Notes: generated by a model from the sequence alone, not told the origin. 64,000 bases of DNA from Bog-756 sp963829235 (GCA_963829235.1 CAWHIF010000011.1:22161-86160); one strand, 5' to 3'; shown: positions 43,894 through 53,438, counted from the first letter of the stretch. A program made the numbers and translations.

Positions 43894-45846
43894 ATGCCCG
43901 AGGAACGATTGAGGTCCATCACCTCCTCCTCCCACCTGGCCCCGGACGAAGTGGCTCGTCACACGTTCGGCTCGGTGCGACGAGGCTTCGATCCCAACGA
44001 GGTGCGTGCCTACCTGGAGTCCCTGGCCGTTGGCCTTCAGGCCATCGCCGAACGCGAGAACCAGCTCATCCAGGAGGTCGCCGACGCCGAGCACCGGGCG
44101 GCCAACCCCGTCCTCGACGACGCCGCGCTGACCGCAGCCCTGGGCACGGAGACGGCCCGGGTGCTCCACAGCGCCCACGAAGCCGCGGAAGAGATCGTGG
44201 CCAAGGCGGACGCGGAGGCGACTCGCCTCCTCACCGAGACGCAGGAGGAGATCGACCAGACCCGCACCCAGACCGAGGCCCAACTGAAAGAGCATCGTGC
44301 CAACGCCGACGCGGAGGTGAGCGAGCTCCTCGAACGGACCAATCAGCAGGCTGCGGCCGAGATCGAGCGGGCGCGCAACGAGGCCGACGACCTGCTGTCC
44401 GACGCCCGCGAGCAGTGTCGAGCCATGGTCGACGAGGCCCAGGGCCTCCGATCCCGCGTGCTGGCCGACCTCAGCAGACGCCGCAAGGTGCTCCACGCCC
44501 AGATTGAACAGCTGCGCGCCGGCCGCGAGCGGCTGACCGAGACGGTCCAGGACGTCCGCCGTTCCATCGACACGATCGCCGAGGACCTGTTCGCGGCCGA
44601 GGACAATGCCCGCCTGGCGGCCGAGGAGGCCGGCCGACAGGCGGCCGGGCGTCCCGATGAAGGCTCACCCGAAGAGGTGGCGGCGCTGTTGCTGGCCGAG
44701 GAGGCCGCGGCTTCCGCCGACGCGGAGCTGCTGCGCGTGACACCGGGATCACCGGTCGAAGGTGACGAGGCAGCCGAGACGGTCGAGAGGGTCGAGAGGG
44801 TCGAGACGGTCGGGGTAGTCGGGGTCGAGACGGTCGAGGTCGAGACGGTCGGGGTCGAGACGGTCGAGGTCGAGACGGCCGAGGTCGAGGTGGTCGGCAC
44901 CGGATCCGGTGGGGAGGCGCCGGCCGCCGGAGGCCCGGCCGACGGTGCCGGAAGCGCCGACGACGAGCGGGCATCCGCCGAGGAGTCCCCGGTCGATGCC
45001 CTCTTCGCCAAAATCCGTGCCGCCCGCGGGGACACCGATTCGCCGGTCGGGGGTCCGACGGCCGGAGAAGTCGCTGACGGAGCGTCGGACGCCGGCGGGC
45101 CGGCAGGTCAGGGGCCGACAGGCGAGGTGCAGTCCGATGGTGAGGAAGAGACCGACCAGGAGGACGACCAACCCCCCGAAGAGCGGAACCCGCTCGCTGT
45201 CCGTCGCGACGAGCTCATCGATCCCATCGTGACCTCCCTGGCCCGCCGCCTGAAGCGGACGCTCCAGGACAGCCAGAACGAGCTGCTCGACAGCCTCAGA
45301 TCGGGTGGATCGCCCTGGTCGATCCAGCTGCTCCCCGACGAGACCGAGCACCTGGACAGCTACGCAACGGCGGCGCTGCCCGCCCTGGAGCAGGCCGCCG
45401 CGGCCGGCGTCTCGTTCGCCGGTCCCGAGGCGACACAGGGCCCCCGGACGGACGTGCTGGTGGGGATCGCCCACGATCTGGCCGAGGCGGTGGTGGGCCC
45501 GTTGCGCCGGCGGCTCTCGGAGGACGAAGCCGGTCTGGCCGATGCCGACGAGGCAGTGGTGGCTGAACACGTCGGGTCCGCCTTCCGGGAGTGGAAGGGT
45601 GAGCGCATCGAGCGACTGGCCGGCGACCACGTTGTGTCGGCGTTCTCGGCCGGCACCATGGCGGCCGTCGCCGACGCCCGATTGGAGTGGGTGGCCGTGG
45701 CCGGCTCCGGTGACGCCCCGTGTCCCGATTGCGAGGACAATGGCCTCAGCGGTGCCCAGCAGCCGGGCCAGGAATTCCCCACCGGGCACCTGCGTCCACC
45801 GGCCCACCCCGGGTGTCGATGCCTCTTGACGCGCTCCGCAACATAG
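43894..45846 (+). CDS. DivIVA-like coiled-coil protein with a C-terminal phage-head (MuF-like) Cys motif
   Basis: 650 residues. The N-terminus (about 1-60: HLAPDEVARHTFGSVRRGFD, then PNEVRAYLESL) is a DivIVA lipid-binding domain. Coiled coil follows to about residue 250. Next comes an acidic low-complexity part with Val-Glu-Thr repeats (about 295-335), then a helical C-terminal domain. The end has CPDC (C610, C613) and PPAHPGCRC (C641, C643), the paired-Cys plus HP-x-C-R-C pattern seen in SPP1 gp7/Mu gpF-type minor head proteins. DivIVA proteins mark curved membrane at poles and septa; the role of the C-terminal domain is unknown. Its TAG stop forms part of the next gene's -10. Confidence 0.8.
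   Translation: MPEERLRSITSSSHLAPDEVARHTFGSVRRGFDPNEVRAYLESLAVGLQAIAERENQLIQEVADAEHRAANPVLDDAALTAALGTETARVLHSAHEAAEEIVAKADAEATRLLTETQEEIDQTRTQTEAQLKEHRANADAEVSELLERTNQQAAAEIERARNEADDLLSDAREQCRAMVDEAQGLRSRVLADLSRRRKVLHAQIEQLRAGRERLTETVQDVRRSIDTIAEDLFAAEDNARLAAEEAGRQAAGRPDEGSPEEVAALLLAEEAAASADAELLRVTPGSPVEGDEAAETVERVERVETVGVVGVETVEVETVGVETVEVETAEVEVVGTGSGGEAPAAGGPADGAGSADDERASAEESPVDALFAKIRAARGDTDSPVGGPTAGEVADGASDAGGPAGQGPTGEVQSDGEEETDQEDDQPPEERNPLAVRRDELIDPIVTSLARRLKRTLQDSQNELLDSLRSGGSPWSIQLLPDETEHLDSYATAALPALEQAAAAGVSFAGPEATQGPRTDVLVGIAHDLAEAVVGPLRRRLSEDEAGLADADEAVVAEHVGSAFREWKGERIERLAGDHVVSAFSAGTMAAVADARLEWVAVAGSGDAPCPDCEDNGLSGAQQPGQEFPTGHLRPPAHPGCRCLLTRSAT
44776..44890. repeat. Degenerate direct repeats encoding Val-Glu-Thr units
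   Basis: GTCGAGACGGTCG and close variants recur in frame, encoding alternating VET/VGV/VEV residues in the middle of the DivIVA-like protein. Confidence 0.8.
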
Positions 45847-45849
45847 GCT
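45844..45849 (+). promoter_or_regulatory. Leaderless -10 element (TAGGCT) of the UPF0182 gene
   Basis: TAGGCT ends 6 nt before GTG 45856. Its TAG is the stop codon of the preceding DivIVA-like gene. Confidence 0.6.
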
Positions 45850-45855
45850 TCAGCC

Positions 45856-48804
45856 GTGCGCCCCCCCAGTGACATCCCTCAGATCCCGCGCCCGCCGACG
45901 CGTCGCCGCCGGTGGATCATCGCCGTTGTGATCATATTGATCATCTTGTTCGCCTCCCTGCGGACCTTTGCCGTCTTCTACACCGACGCCCTGTGGTTCT
46001 CCTCGGTCAACCTGCACTCGGTGTGGCTCAAGCTCTTCGAGATCAAGGCCGGGCTGATGGTGACGTTCGCGGTCATCTTCGCCATCTTGTTGATGGCCAG
46101 CCTGTTGGTTGCCGAACGCCTGGCGCCGAAAGGGCCCACGCTCGACGCCGAGGACGAGTTCGTGAAGCGGTATCAGGAAGTGATCGGTCCCTACGCACGG
46201 TGGCTCCGGGCCGGCGTGGTGGTCGTGCTGTCCCTGATCGTCGGATCCCAGGCCATCGGACAGTGGAACAACTGGATCCTGTTCCGCCACAGCACACCGT
46301 TCGATGCGACGGACCCGCAGTTCCACCGCAACGTCGCCTACTTCGTGATGACGCTCCCCTTCGAGCAGTTCCTTGTCCATTGGGCCCTGGTGGCTCTGTT
46401 TCTGGTGCTCCTGGCCACGCTGCTCAGCCACTACCTCAACGGAGGGATCCGGATGCAGGGTTCGCGCCCGCGGGTGCGCCCGGCGGTGAAAGCCCACATC
46501 TCCGTCATCCTCGGCCTGCTGGCACTGGTCAAGGCGGTCGGCTACTACCTGGCCCGATTCAACCTCGACCTGTCCTCCAACGGGTACGTGCAAGGCGCGG
46601 GGTACACCGACGTGCATGCCCGCCTTCCGGCCCTCGAGCTCCTCATCCTGGTGTCGCTGGCCGCCGCGGTCCTCCTCATCTACAACATCCGTCGCCAGGG
46701 ATGGGCGTTGCCGATACTCGGGGTGGGGCTGTGGTTCCTGGTGGCGCTCACCGCGGGCACCATCTATCCGGCTGCCGTCCAGGCGCTCAAGGTGAACCCA
46801 TCGCAGAACAATCTCGAGCGGCCCTACATCCAGCGGAACATCGACGCCACCAGGACGGCCATGGGTCTCGACAACGTCCAGAGCGTGGCCTACCCGGCGA
46901 CGACGAATCTCACCGCCTCCGAGCTTTCGGCCAACGGCGACACCCTGGCCAACGTCCGGCTGTGGGACCCGACCCAGACGGAGCAGACCTTCGACAAGCT
47001 GCAGGACCTCCGCACCCAGTACCAGTTCAACAGCCTTGCTGTGGACCGGTACATGGTCAACGGGACGGAGACCCCGGTGGTCGTGGGCGTTCGTGAGATC
47101 AACCCGAACGACCTCCCGTCCTCTTCGTGGGTGAACACCACACTGCAGTACACCCACGGATACGGCATGATCATCTCGCCGGCGAACGTGGCCACAGACA
47201 ATGGCGACCCCGAGTTCGCCGTGGGTGGCGTCCCTCCGGTCTCGAACAGTGGACTGCCCACCATCACCGAGCCCTCCGTGTACTTCGGGCTCAACAACGC
47301 CGGCTACGTGGTGGCCAACACCAAACAGCCGGAGATGAACTACCAGCTCACCAACGGGACCAACGACGAGACCCACTACACCGGCGACGGGGGCGTGCAG
47401 CTCTCGAACTTCTTCATCCAGGCCATGTTCGCCGTCCGGTTCAGCGACTTCAACCTGCTCATCTCCAACCAGATCACCAGCCAGTCGCGGCTGATGTTCG
47501 ACCGGGGCGTGCAGGCTCGGGTGTCCAAGGCTGCGCCCTTCCTGAGTCTCGATTCCGACCCGTATCCCATTCTGCTCCACGGCCAGATCTACTGGATCCA
47601 GGACGCGTACACCACCACCGACAACTATCCCTATGCGCAGAACGCGAACACCACTGCGCTGCCCGCCACCAGCGGGCTCAACCAGAACTTCAACTACGTT
47701 CGCAATTCGGTGAAGGTGCTGATCAACGCCTACACGGGCAAGATGACCTTCTACGTGATGGATCCCAACGATCCGATCATCCGCACCTATGAGAGCGCCT
47801 TCCCCGGCGTGTTCACCTCGGCATCGAAGATGAGCCCGGAACTCAAGGCCCATCTCCGCTATCCCGAAGATATCTTCACAGTGCAGGCTTCCATGTACGG
47901 GAAGTACCACATCACCAACGCCTCCAGCTTCTACAGCGCGGCCGACGCATGGGCGCTGTCCCCGTCACCTGGGTCAGGTTCGCCGTCCCAGGCTCTCCAG
48001 ACCCTCACCACCACCAACGCCCAGGGCGAGGAGGTCTCCACCGGTCAGCTGGTTCCCATGGCACCGATCTACCAGGTGATGAAGGTGCCGGGCCAGAACC
48101 AGCAGTCCTTCAACCTGCTCGACGCCTTTGTGCCGATATCGGGGCAGAGCCAGATCCAAACGCTGTCCGGTTTCATGATCGCCGGCTCCGACCCCGGCCA
48201 CTACGGCCAGTTGCAGATGTTCGTCACCCCGCGGAACAATCCGGTCAACGGCCCGGCCATCGTGGCGGCGAAGATCGACGGCACCGCGGCCGTGTCGAGC
48301 AAGATCTCCCTGTTGAACCAGAACGGATCCTCGGTGCTCCTGGGCAACGTCTTGATGATCCCGGTGGCCGATTCGCTGCTCTACATCCAGCCTGTCTATG
48401 TGGAGTCGTCGCGAAATTCCATTCCGGAGTTGCAGCAGGTGATCGCCGTCTACGGGAGTCTTACGCCGGCGATCGGCCCCTCGCTGACGTCGGCACTGTC
48501 CCAGGTGTTCTCGGCTCCGGTTTCGACGGCGTCCGGCAACAACAACGCCAGCGGCACGCTCTCGCCTGAGATCCGTGCCCTTCTGGCCGAGGCCCAGCAG
48601 TCGTGGCAGAAGTCACAGGCTGACCTGAAATCGGGGAATCTGGGCGACTATCAGACCGATATCAACAACCTCGAGTCCTACCTCCAGGAAGTGCAGCAGC
48701 TGACGGGCGCGGCCCCGATTGCGGGCCCCTCGTCTTCGACCACCACGACCTCCCCCTCCTCGACCACCACCACGACCTCCCCCCCCAAGACCAAGTCGGG
48801 CTGA
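45856..48804 (+). CDS. UPF0182 family large membrane protein
   Basis: 982 residues, the usual length. Seven hydrophobic segments occupy the first 320 residues (starting WIIAVVIILIILFASLRTF). A large exported domain follows, with NLERPYIQRNIDATRTAMGL, NYPYAQ, NYVRNSVKVLINAYTGKMTFYV and HLRYPEDIFTVQ, all typical of UPF0182 (mycobacterial Rv0064/Rv3193c). The function of the family is not established. The C-terminus ends in a Ser/Thr-rich TTTTSPSSTTTTTSPP tail similar to that of the Thr-rich membrane protein near 18 kb. GTG 45856 is probably leaderless. Confidence 0.93.
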   Translation: MRPPSDIPQIPRPPTRRRRWIIAVVIILIILFASLRTFAVFYTDALWFSSVNLHSVWLKLFEIKAGLMVTFAVIFAILLMASLLVAERLAPKGPTLDAEDEFVKRYQEVIGPYARWLRAGVVVVLSLIVGSQAIGQWNNWILFRHSTPFDATDPQFHRNVAYFVMTLPFEQFLVHWALVALFLVLLATLLSHYLNGGIRMQGSRPRVRPAVKAHISVILGLLALVKAVGYYLARFNLDLSSNGYVQGAGYTDVHARLPALELLILVSLAAAVLLIYNIRRQGWALPILGVGLWFLVALTAGTIYPAAVQALKVNPSQNNLERPYIQRNIDATRTAMGLDNVQSVAYPATTNLTASELSANGDTLANVRLWDPTQTEQTFDKLQDLRTQYQFNSLAVDRYMVNGTETPVVVGVREINPNDLPSSSWVNTTLQYTHGYGMIISPANVATDNGDPEFAVGGVPPVSNSGLPTITEPSVYFGLNNAGYVVANTKQPEMNYQLTNGTNDETHYTGDGGVQLSNFFIQAMFAVRFSDFNLLISNQITSQSRLMFDRGVQARVSKAAPFLSLDSDPYPILLHGQIYWIQDAYTTTDNYPYAQNANTTALPATSGLNQNFNYVRNSVKVLINAYTGKMTFYVMDPNDPIIRTYESAFPGVFTSASKMSPELKAHLRYPEDIFTVQASMYGKYHITNASSFYSAADAWALSPSPGSGSPSQALQTLTTTNAQGEEVSTGQLVPMAPIYQVMKVPGQNQQSFNLLDAFVPISGQSQIQTLSGFMIAGSDPGHYGQLQMFVTPRNNPVNGPAIVAAKIDGTAAVSSKISLLNQNGSSVLLGNVLMIPVADSLLYIQPVYVESSRNSIPELQQVIAVYGSLTPAIGPSLTSALSQVFSAPVSTASGNNNASGTLSPEIRALLAEAQQSWQKSQADLKSGNLGDYQTDINNLESYLQEVQQLTGAAPIAGPSSSTTTTSPSSTTTTTSPPKTKSG

Positions 48805-48859
48805 CGACAGCCGGGCCCTGTCGCACCCTCCGATGAGGTGGTAAGTTGTGCTCCCGCGA

Positions 48860-48936
<77 letters not shown>

Positions 48937-48944
48937 TCGGAACG

Positions 48945-48987
48945 CTGGTCGGCGCCTCTCGTGCTTACGGCACAGGCGCCTGACCAG
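48945..48987 (+). terminator. Long stem-loop after tRNA-fMet
   Basis: Nested pairing CTGGTC/GACCAG, GGCGCCT/AGGCGCC and GTGC/GCAC (48945-48987) around a TTACG loop, nine bases after the tRNA CCA. It is probably the tRNA terminator. Confidence 0.65.
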
Positions 48988-49145
48988 CCGTTTCGCGTTC
49001 GGGCCAGGGTTGACGCGGGGTTTCTCCGGGGCTTGCTCTCGGGACCTGCTCCGGGGTGGCCCTGTGCAGCCCCATGCTGGGTCACACTGCGCACGCACCC
49101 CGGATGCTGCGGTTTCGCGATCGGGTGTTCGGTCGAGATGGCGTT

Positions 49146-49187
49146 GTAGGGCACCTGCACAGGGCATACCCCGTGCAGGTGCCCTAC
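49146..49187. repeat. 15-bp perfect inverted repeat with 12-nt loop
   Basis: GTAGGGCACCTGCAC at 49146-49160 is exactly complementary to 49173-49187; the loop can add GGG/CCC pairs. It sits 7 bp beyond the end of the DUF899 remnant and 209 bp after the tRNA, so it could terminate transcription from either side or be the trace of a small mobile element. The 48988-49145 stretch shows no gene. Confidence 0.75.
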
Positions 49188-49193
49188 TCAATG

Positions 49194-49730
49194 TCAGGGT
49201 GCAATGACGAGGTCATCAGAGCGTCCAGCCTCGAGCCGCGACCACTGGGCGATCGGGCGTCCACTCGGCCACGGGGACGCGGGTGACCAATCGGGCGGGC
49301 CGGCTTCGGTCCGCGTGTACGTGCACAGTTGTGGCCAGCCTGGGGGCGAGTCTTCCCATCCCTCCTGGCGTCCGTACACAGTCAGGTCCATCAGTGCGTA
49401 GCTGTAGTCCATCGTCTCAACGCCCCGGAGCGTCGTCCAGTAGGTCTCGAAGACGCGGTCACCGTCTCGCAGCTAGCACACGAGGTGCATCCTGCCGATG
49501 TGGCGACCGACGAGGAGCACGTCGAGGGAGGGCTTTGCCGAGTACCAGGGCACGTCCCAGGCCATGAAGTCGCGGTAGCGGGCGCTCTCGTCGTAGGGAC
49601 CCTGGCACAAGACGGCGTAGGTGATGTCCCGAGAATGCAGATAGGACAACTCTTGGGCTTGGGCTGTCACCCACGTGCAGCCCTCGCACTGCTCAGTCGC
49701 AGGATGGCCTGGGTGCCACATGAAGTAGTA
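49194..49730 (-). pseudogene. DUF899-family protein remnant, 5'-truncated with an in-frame stop
   Basis: The minus strand encodes the C-terminal two thirds of a DUF899 (thioredoxin-like) protein: YYFMWHPGHPATEQCEGC, SYLHSRDITYAVLCQGPYDE, RDFMAWDVPWYSA and GRMHLVC. After the last motif comes TAG at 49473-49475, and the same frame continues with LRDGDRVFETYWTTLRGVE and YSYALMDLTVYGRQEGWEDS. The N-terminal part is missing: homology ends at about 49730, exactly where the kinase remnant on the other strand begins. The gene is dead by two lesions. Confidence 0.82.
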
Positions 49731-50609
49731 CGTCCCATCCGTACCATCACCGGCACGGCCCGGAGGATCTCCTCGACGAGCCTTCACGAGCGCCTGGCCC
49801 TGGCCGGCCCGCAGGACGAGCTCAAGGAGCTCGGCGACACCCTCGACGGCCTCTTCGCGCGGCTTGAAGGTGCCTTCCACGCCCAACAACACTTCGTCGC
49901 CAACGCTTCCCACGAGCTGCGCACCCCACTCACCGCCGAGCGCAATCTCCTCCAGGTTGCGCTCGATGATCCGCATACCAGCAACGCCGAATGGCGCTCC
50001 ACCGCAGAAGAGGTGCTTGCCTCGAACGACGAACAGGCACATCTGATCGAGGCTCTGCTCACCCTCGCCAGCAGTGAGAGCGGTTTGAGTGAATGTGAGC
50101 CGGTCGACATCGCCCCTCTGGTGGAGGAGACTCTCGCTGGGCTCCAGTCCGAAACCACGCGCCTCGAAATTCACGTTGATCAGGTGACGGCACCGGCGCC
50201 ACTCGATGGAGACTTCCTCCTGGTCGAGCGGCTCGTCATCAACCTGCTCACCAATGCCGTTCGCCACAACGTCGTCGGAGGGGACATCAGGGTCATAGCT
50301 GGCGCGGCAGAAGATCGGGCTTTCCTCTCTGTGACCAACACGGGGTCGGTCATTCCTTCAGCTGAAGTTGAACGCCTCTTCCAACCGTTCCAACGGCTTG
50401 ATCCGCGCCGAGCGGTCTACAAGGACGGCCACGGGCTCGGTCTCTCCATCGTCCGCGCCATCGCCTCTGCGCATGGCGCCTCCATCACGGCTGATCCGAT
50501 GCCTGACGGCGGCCTGTCGGTCCGCGTCGATTTCCCGTTGCGCACCATCTCCGGGCGACCATCACGAAGCGACGCATTCGTCGCTGACTCGGCGTTCGCC
50601 GCATCTTGA
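49731..50609 (+). pseudogene. Sensor histidine kinase remnant lacking its sensor domain
   Basis: Homology starts abruptly inside the HAMP linker (RPIRTITGTARRIS). It then runs intact through the H-box ANASHELRTPLTAE, N-box VINLLTNAVRHN and G-box DGHGLGLSIVRAIASAHG to the end. The extracytoplasmic sensor, both membrane segments and any upstream response regulator are absent. The frame is open upstream through antisense DUF899 sequence, so a chimeric start (for example ATG 49704) is possible, giving a soluble kinase core. The missing N-terminus and adjoining broken gene argue for a remnant. Confidence 0.8.
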
Positions 50610-50809
50610 GGGCTTCCGCCTGGTGCAATGCCACGACTGGCCGCGACCACGGAATGGGAGGTCCTCGATGAAGCACGACGCTCGCAGGCAGTCGAGGGTC
50701 GGGGTGCGCCGGGTGGTCTCAGACGAACGAATGGCGCTGGAGTGGCGGGGGACCGACCCACCTGTACCTCTACGGTGATGCCGACGCCAGCGTCTGCCCG
50801 CGCGGGTGC
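50610..50809. other. Gap between kinase remnant and exporter operon
   Basis: 200 bp downstream of two converging units; no gene, hairpin or RNA was recognised. Confidence 0.4.
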
Positions 50810-51607
50810 TCAGGTCGGGTCCGCGGCACGACGCCGGTTGTAGAGGCGGACGGCCCAGAGGTAGGAGGCGAGGGCGATGCCGACACTCCACGCAATGCAG
50901 ATGATGGCGTGTTCGCCGATCGAGGCGCCGGTGAGCAGCTCCCGCACGGTGTCGACCATCGGGGAGAACGGCTGGTACTCGGCGAACTGGCGCAGCCCGT
51001 CAGGCATCGTCCCGGTCCGCACGAACCCGCTGCTGAGGAACACCAGTAGGAACAGGATCATCGGGGTGTTGCTGGCGGTCTCGACGCTCTTGGCCGCGAG
51101 TCCGAGTGCCACGGCCAGCCAGATCAACGCGAAGGCGAACAAGGTCAGGATCCCGATGGCGGCAAGCCACTCGAGCGATCCCCCTGCAGCGCGAAACCCG
51201 AGAGCGAAGGCGAGTCCGATGAGGACGCCCAGAGCGGCCAGCGTCTGGATCAAGCTGCCGAGCACGTGGCCCGTGAGGACCGAGGCCCGGGCGATGGCCA
51301 TGGTGCGGAAGCGGTCGATGATGCCGCCGGTCATGTCCATGGCGACCATGATCGACGTGCCCTGGACTGCTGCGGCCACCGTCACCAGCATGAGTCCCGG
51401 CACGACGTAGTCGAGGTAGGCGCCACGGCCCTGGTGCACGCCGAGGCCGGCGCCGAGTTGACCGCCGAAGACGTAGACGAACAGCAACAAGAGGACGATC
51501 GGCATACCGACCAGCATGAGTGTCATCGACGGGTACCGCAGCTGGTGTTTGAGGTTCCGGCGCAACATGACGCGCGCGTCGCTGATCGTGTAGGCGAGCG
51601 TGCTCAT
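50810..51607 (-). CDS. ABC-2 type exporter permease (DrrB-like)
   Basis: 265 residues with six membrane segments and the ABC-2 pattern: a cytoplasmic N-terminus (ARVMLRRNLKHQLRYPS), MVAMDMTGGIIDRFRTMAIARAS after the second segment, and the SSGFVRTGTMPDGLRQFAEYQPFSP loop near the end. It resembles DrrB of daunorubicin efflux. It forms the channel for the ATPase encoded immediately upstream, with which it shares an ATGA overlap. The substrate is unknown, though drug or lipid export is typical. Confidence 0.9.
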   Translation of the reverse strand: MSTLAYTISDARVMLRRNLKHQLRYPSMTLMLVGMPIVLLLLFVYVFGGQLGAGLGVHQGRGAYLDYVVPGLMLVTVAAAVQGTSIMVAMDMTGGIIDRFRTMAIARASVLTGHVLGSLIQTLAALGVLIGLAFALGFRAAGGSLEWLAAIGILTLFAFALIWLAVALGLAAKSVETASNTPMILFLLVFLSSGFVRTGTMPDGLRQFAEYQPFSPMVDTVRELLTGASIGEHAIICIAWSVGIALASYLWAVRLYNRRRAADPT

Positions 51608-52605
51608 CCGACCGCAACTCCTTTTCGTGTCGATTCCACGTCAGGCCCCCCGGCCTCGGGGCTGTCGGCGACGTGGCTGCCGGTCACGGCGAGGAACACG
51701 TCGTCCAGGTCCGAGGTGTGAATCGACACCCGTTCGACGGCCAACCCTTCCCTGTGGAGCTTGTCCAGCAACTCGCGGAGTGAGTCAACGGTGCCGTCCG
51801 CAGGGACCTGTAGGACCAGGCGGTCATCGTCCGCAGCCGACGTCGGGAGCAGCCCGGCCGCCTGGCGCAACGGATCGGGCCCGGAGAAGTGAAGTCGGAC
51901 GTGGCCTCCCGGGATCCGGTTCTTCAGTTCGTCCGGGGTTCCCTCGGCGACGATCCGGCCCTGGTCGAGCACCGCGATGTAGTCGGCCAACTGGTCCGCC
52001 TCATCGAGGTTCTGGGTGGTGAGCAGGATGGTGACCCCCGCCTTGACGAGGTCGCGGACGGTGTCCCACATGGTGAGGCGGCTACGTGGGTCCAAGCCGG
52101 TGGTGGGCTCGTCGAGGAAGATCACACGCGGCTCGCCGACCAGGGTCATCGCCAGGTCGAGTCTCCGGCGCATCCCGCCCGAGTAGGTCGACAAGAGCCT
52201 GTCCGCGGCGTCGGTGAGGTCGAACTGCTCCAACAGCTCGGTCACCCGCCGTCCGCCGGTCTCGCGACCGAGGTGCCGGAGGTCGGCCATCAACTGGAGG
52301 TTCTCGGTCCCGGTGAGCAGGTTGTCGACCGCCGAGAACTGACCGGTGACCCCGATGAGGGCTCGCACCCCATCCGGATCGGTGACCACGTCGTGACCGG
52401 CAATCCGCATGGCGCCGGAGTCGGCCCGGATCAGGGTGGAGAGGATGCGGACCATCGTGGTCTTGCCCGCCCCGTTCGGCCCCAGCAGCGCGAAGACCGT
52501 GCCCTCACCGACAGCCAGGCTGACCTTGTCGAGGACCAGGTGGCTGCCGAACGACTTGCACACGTCCTGGGCCACGATGCCCGGCGTGCCGGTCCGCCTC
52601 GTCAT
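51604..52605 (-). CDS. ABC exporter ATPase (DrrA-like)
   Basis: 333 residues. Walker A is LLGPNGAGKTTMVRIL, the signature YSGGMRRRLDLA and Walker B VIFLDEPTTGLDPRSR, with the switch His replaced by Gln in LLTTQNLDEADQLA, a usual feature of DrrA proteins. A C-terminal regulatory part of about 100 residues follows. Both ends show ATGA overlaps, with the regulator upstream and the permease downstream, forming a three-gene coupled operon. Confidence 0.93.
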   Translation of the reverse strand: MTRRTGTPGIVAQDVCKSFGSHLVLDKVSLAVGEGTVFALLGPNGAGKTTMVRILSTLIRADSGAMRIAGHDVVTDPDGVRALIGVTGQFSAVDNLLTGTENLQLMADLRHLGRETGGRRVTELLEQFDLTDAADRLLSTYSGGMRRRLDLAMTLVGEPRVIFLDEPTTGLDPRSRLTMWDTVRDLVKAGVTILLTTQNLDEADQLADYIAVLDQGRIVAEGTPDELKNRIPGGHVRLHFSGPDPLRQAAGLLPTSAADDDRLVLQVPADGTVDSLRELLDKLHREGLAVERVSIHTSDLDDVFLAVTGSHVADSPEAGGPDVESTRKGVAVG

Positions 52606-53120
52606 CGCGAGCCCGCCTGTTGGGTGTCCCGGGAGTCGGGGAGCTCACCGGCGGCTCGCAGCGACTCGCGCCGGTCCTTCCACTCCTGTTCGAGCACGGG
52701 AAGCCGCTCGACCAGGAAGTCGGCGAACGCCGCCCACTCCAGCAAGCTCGCCCGGCGTTCGAGGGGCGTGCCGTCCAGCAGGCGCAGACCCTCTCGGGCC
52801 AGGTCGCCCTGCTCCTCGTACTCGGACATGTCGAAGCCCGTCGCTCGCGGCGATGACATGTCGACGCACACCCGGTCCATCCGCTCGCCGGCCGCCCGGG
52901 AACGCCGGATGAGTCCCAGGGTCTCGAGGGTGCTCACCGCGCCGGCCAAGGCACTGCGACTGGCGAGGAGGGCGTCGGCCAACTCGGCGATGCTCTGCTC
53001 GCGAGGATCGCAAACGGCCAGGTATCCGAGGAGGCGGCCGACCATCGGGGCCATCCCGTAGCGGCGGGAGTAGAACCGGCCGGCATGGTCGGCGAATGTG
53101 ATCTCACCATCGGTGGGCAT
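52602..53120 (-). CDS. GbsR/MarR-like winged-helix regulator of the exporter operon
   Basis: 172 residues. A winged helix is seen at AELADALLASRSALAGAVSTLETLGLIRRS with the wing RAAGERMDRVCVD; a helical C-terminal dimerisation part follows. The N-terminal GRLLGYLAVCDPREQS fits the GbsR group. As first gene of the operon, with a dyad in its own promoter, it is probably an autorepressor responding to an exported compound. ATG 53120 appears leaderless. Confidence 0.85.
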   Translation of the reverse strand: MPTDGEITFADHAGRFYSRRYGMAPMVGRLLGYLAVCDPREQSIAELADALLASRSALAGAVSTLETLGLIRRSRAAGERMDRVCVDMSSPRATGFDMSEYEEQGDLAREGLRLLDGTPLERRASLLEWAAFADFLVERLPVLEQEWKDRRESLRAAGELPDSRDTQQAGSR

Positions 53121-53126
53121 GGTCCC

Positions 53127-53146
53127 ATAGTACTCAGATTACTGAG
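53127..53146 (-). promoter_or_regulatory. Leaderless promoter with operator dyad for the regulator-exporter operon
   Basis: Minus-strand -10 TACTAT (53127-53132) lies 6 nt before ATG 53120. Immediately upstream, in the -10/-35 spacer, is CTCAG-ATTA-CTGAG (53133-53146), a perfect dyad suited to block RNA polymerase. Confidence 0.65.
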
Positions 53147-53438
53147 ATAACACAAATATGTGTGATTTCAGGCCCAGTTGCTCCGTGGACACCCTCCAGG
53201 CCGCGCTGGTTGGTGGGTCTCGCCAGACTCCGTGGCGTCGGCGGGTGCTCTGCCGTAGGCGGGCGGTAGGACAGCGGAGGAGAAGGAGGAGGAGAAGTAG
53301 AGGTAGCTCCACTGCCCCGTCGGGACCCGTGCACCACACTGGTGGGATGGAGCGATGGCCGGGGCCCCAGCGCCATCGAGGTACGAGACCGCGATGCCTC
53401 TCGCCGGGCACGTTCCGCGGACCGCCACTGTCATGAAC

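Noticed and set aside
50628..50843. Small plus-strand ORF between the kinase remnant and the ABC permease
   Set aside because: It overlaps the permease gene end and shows no motif or ribosome-binding site.
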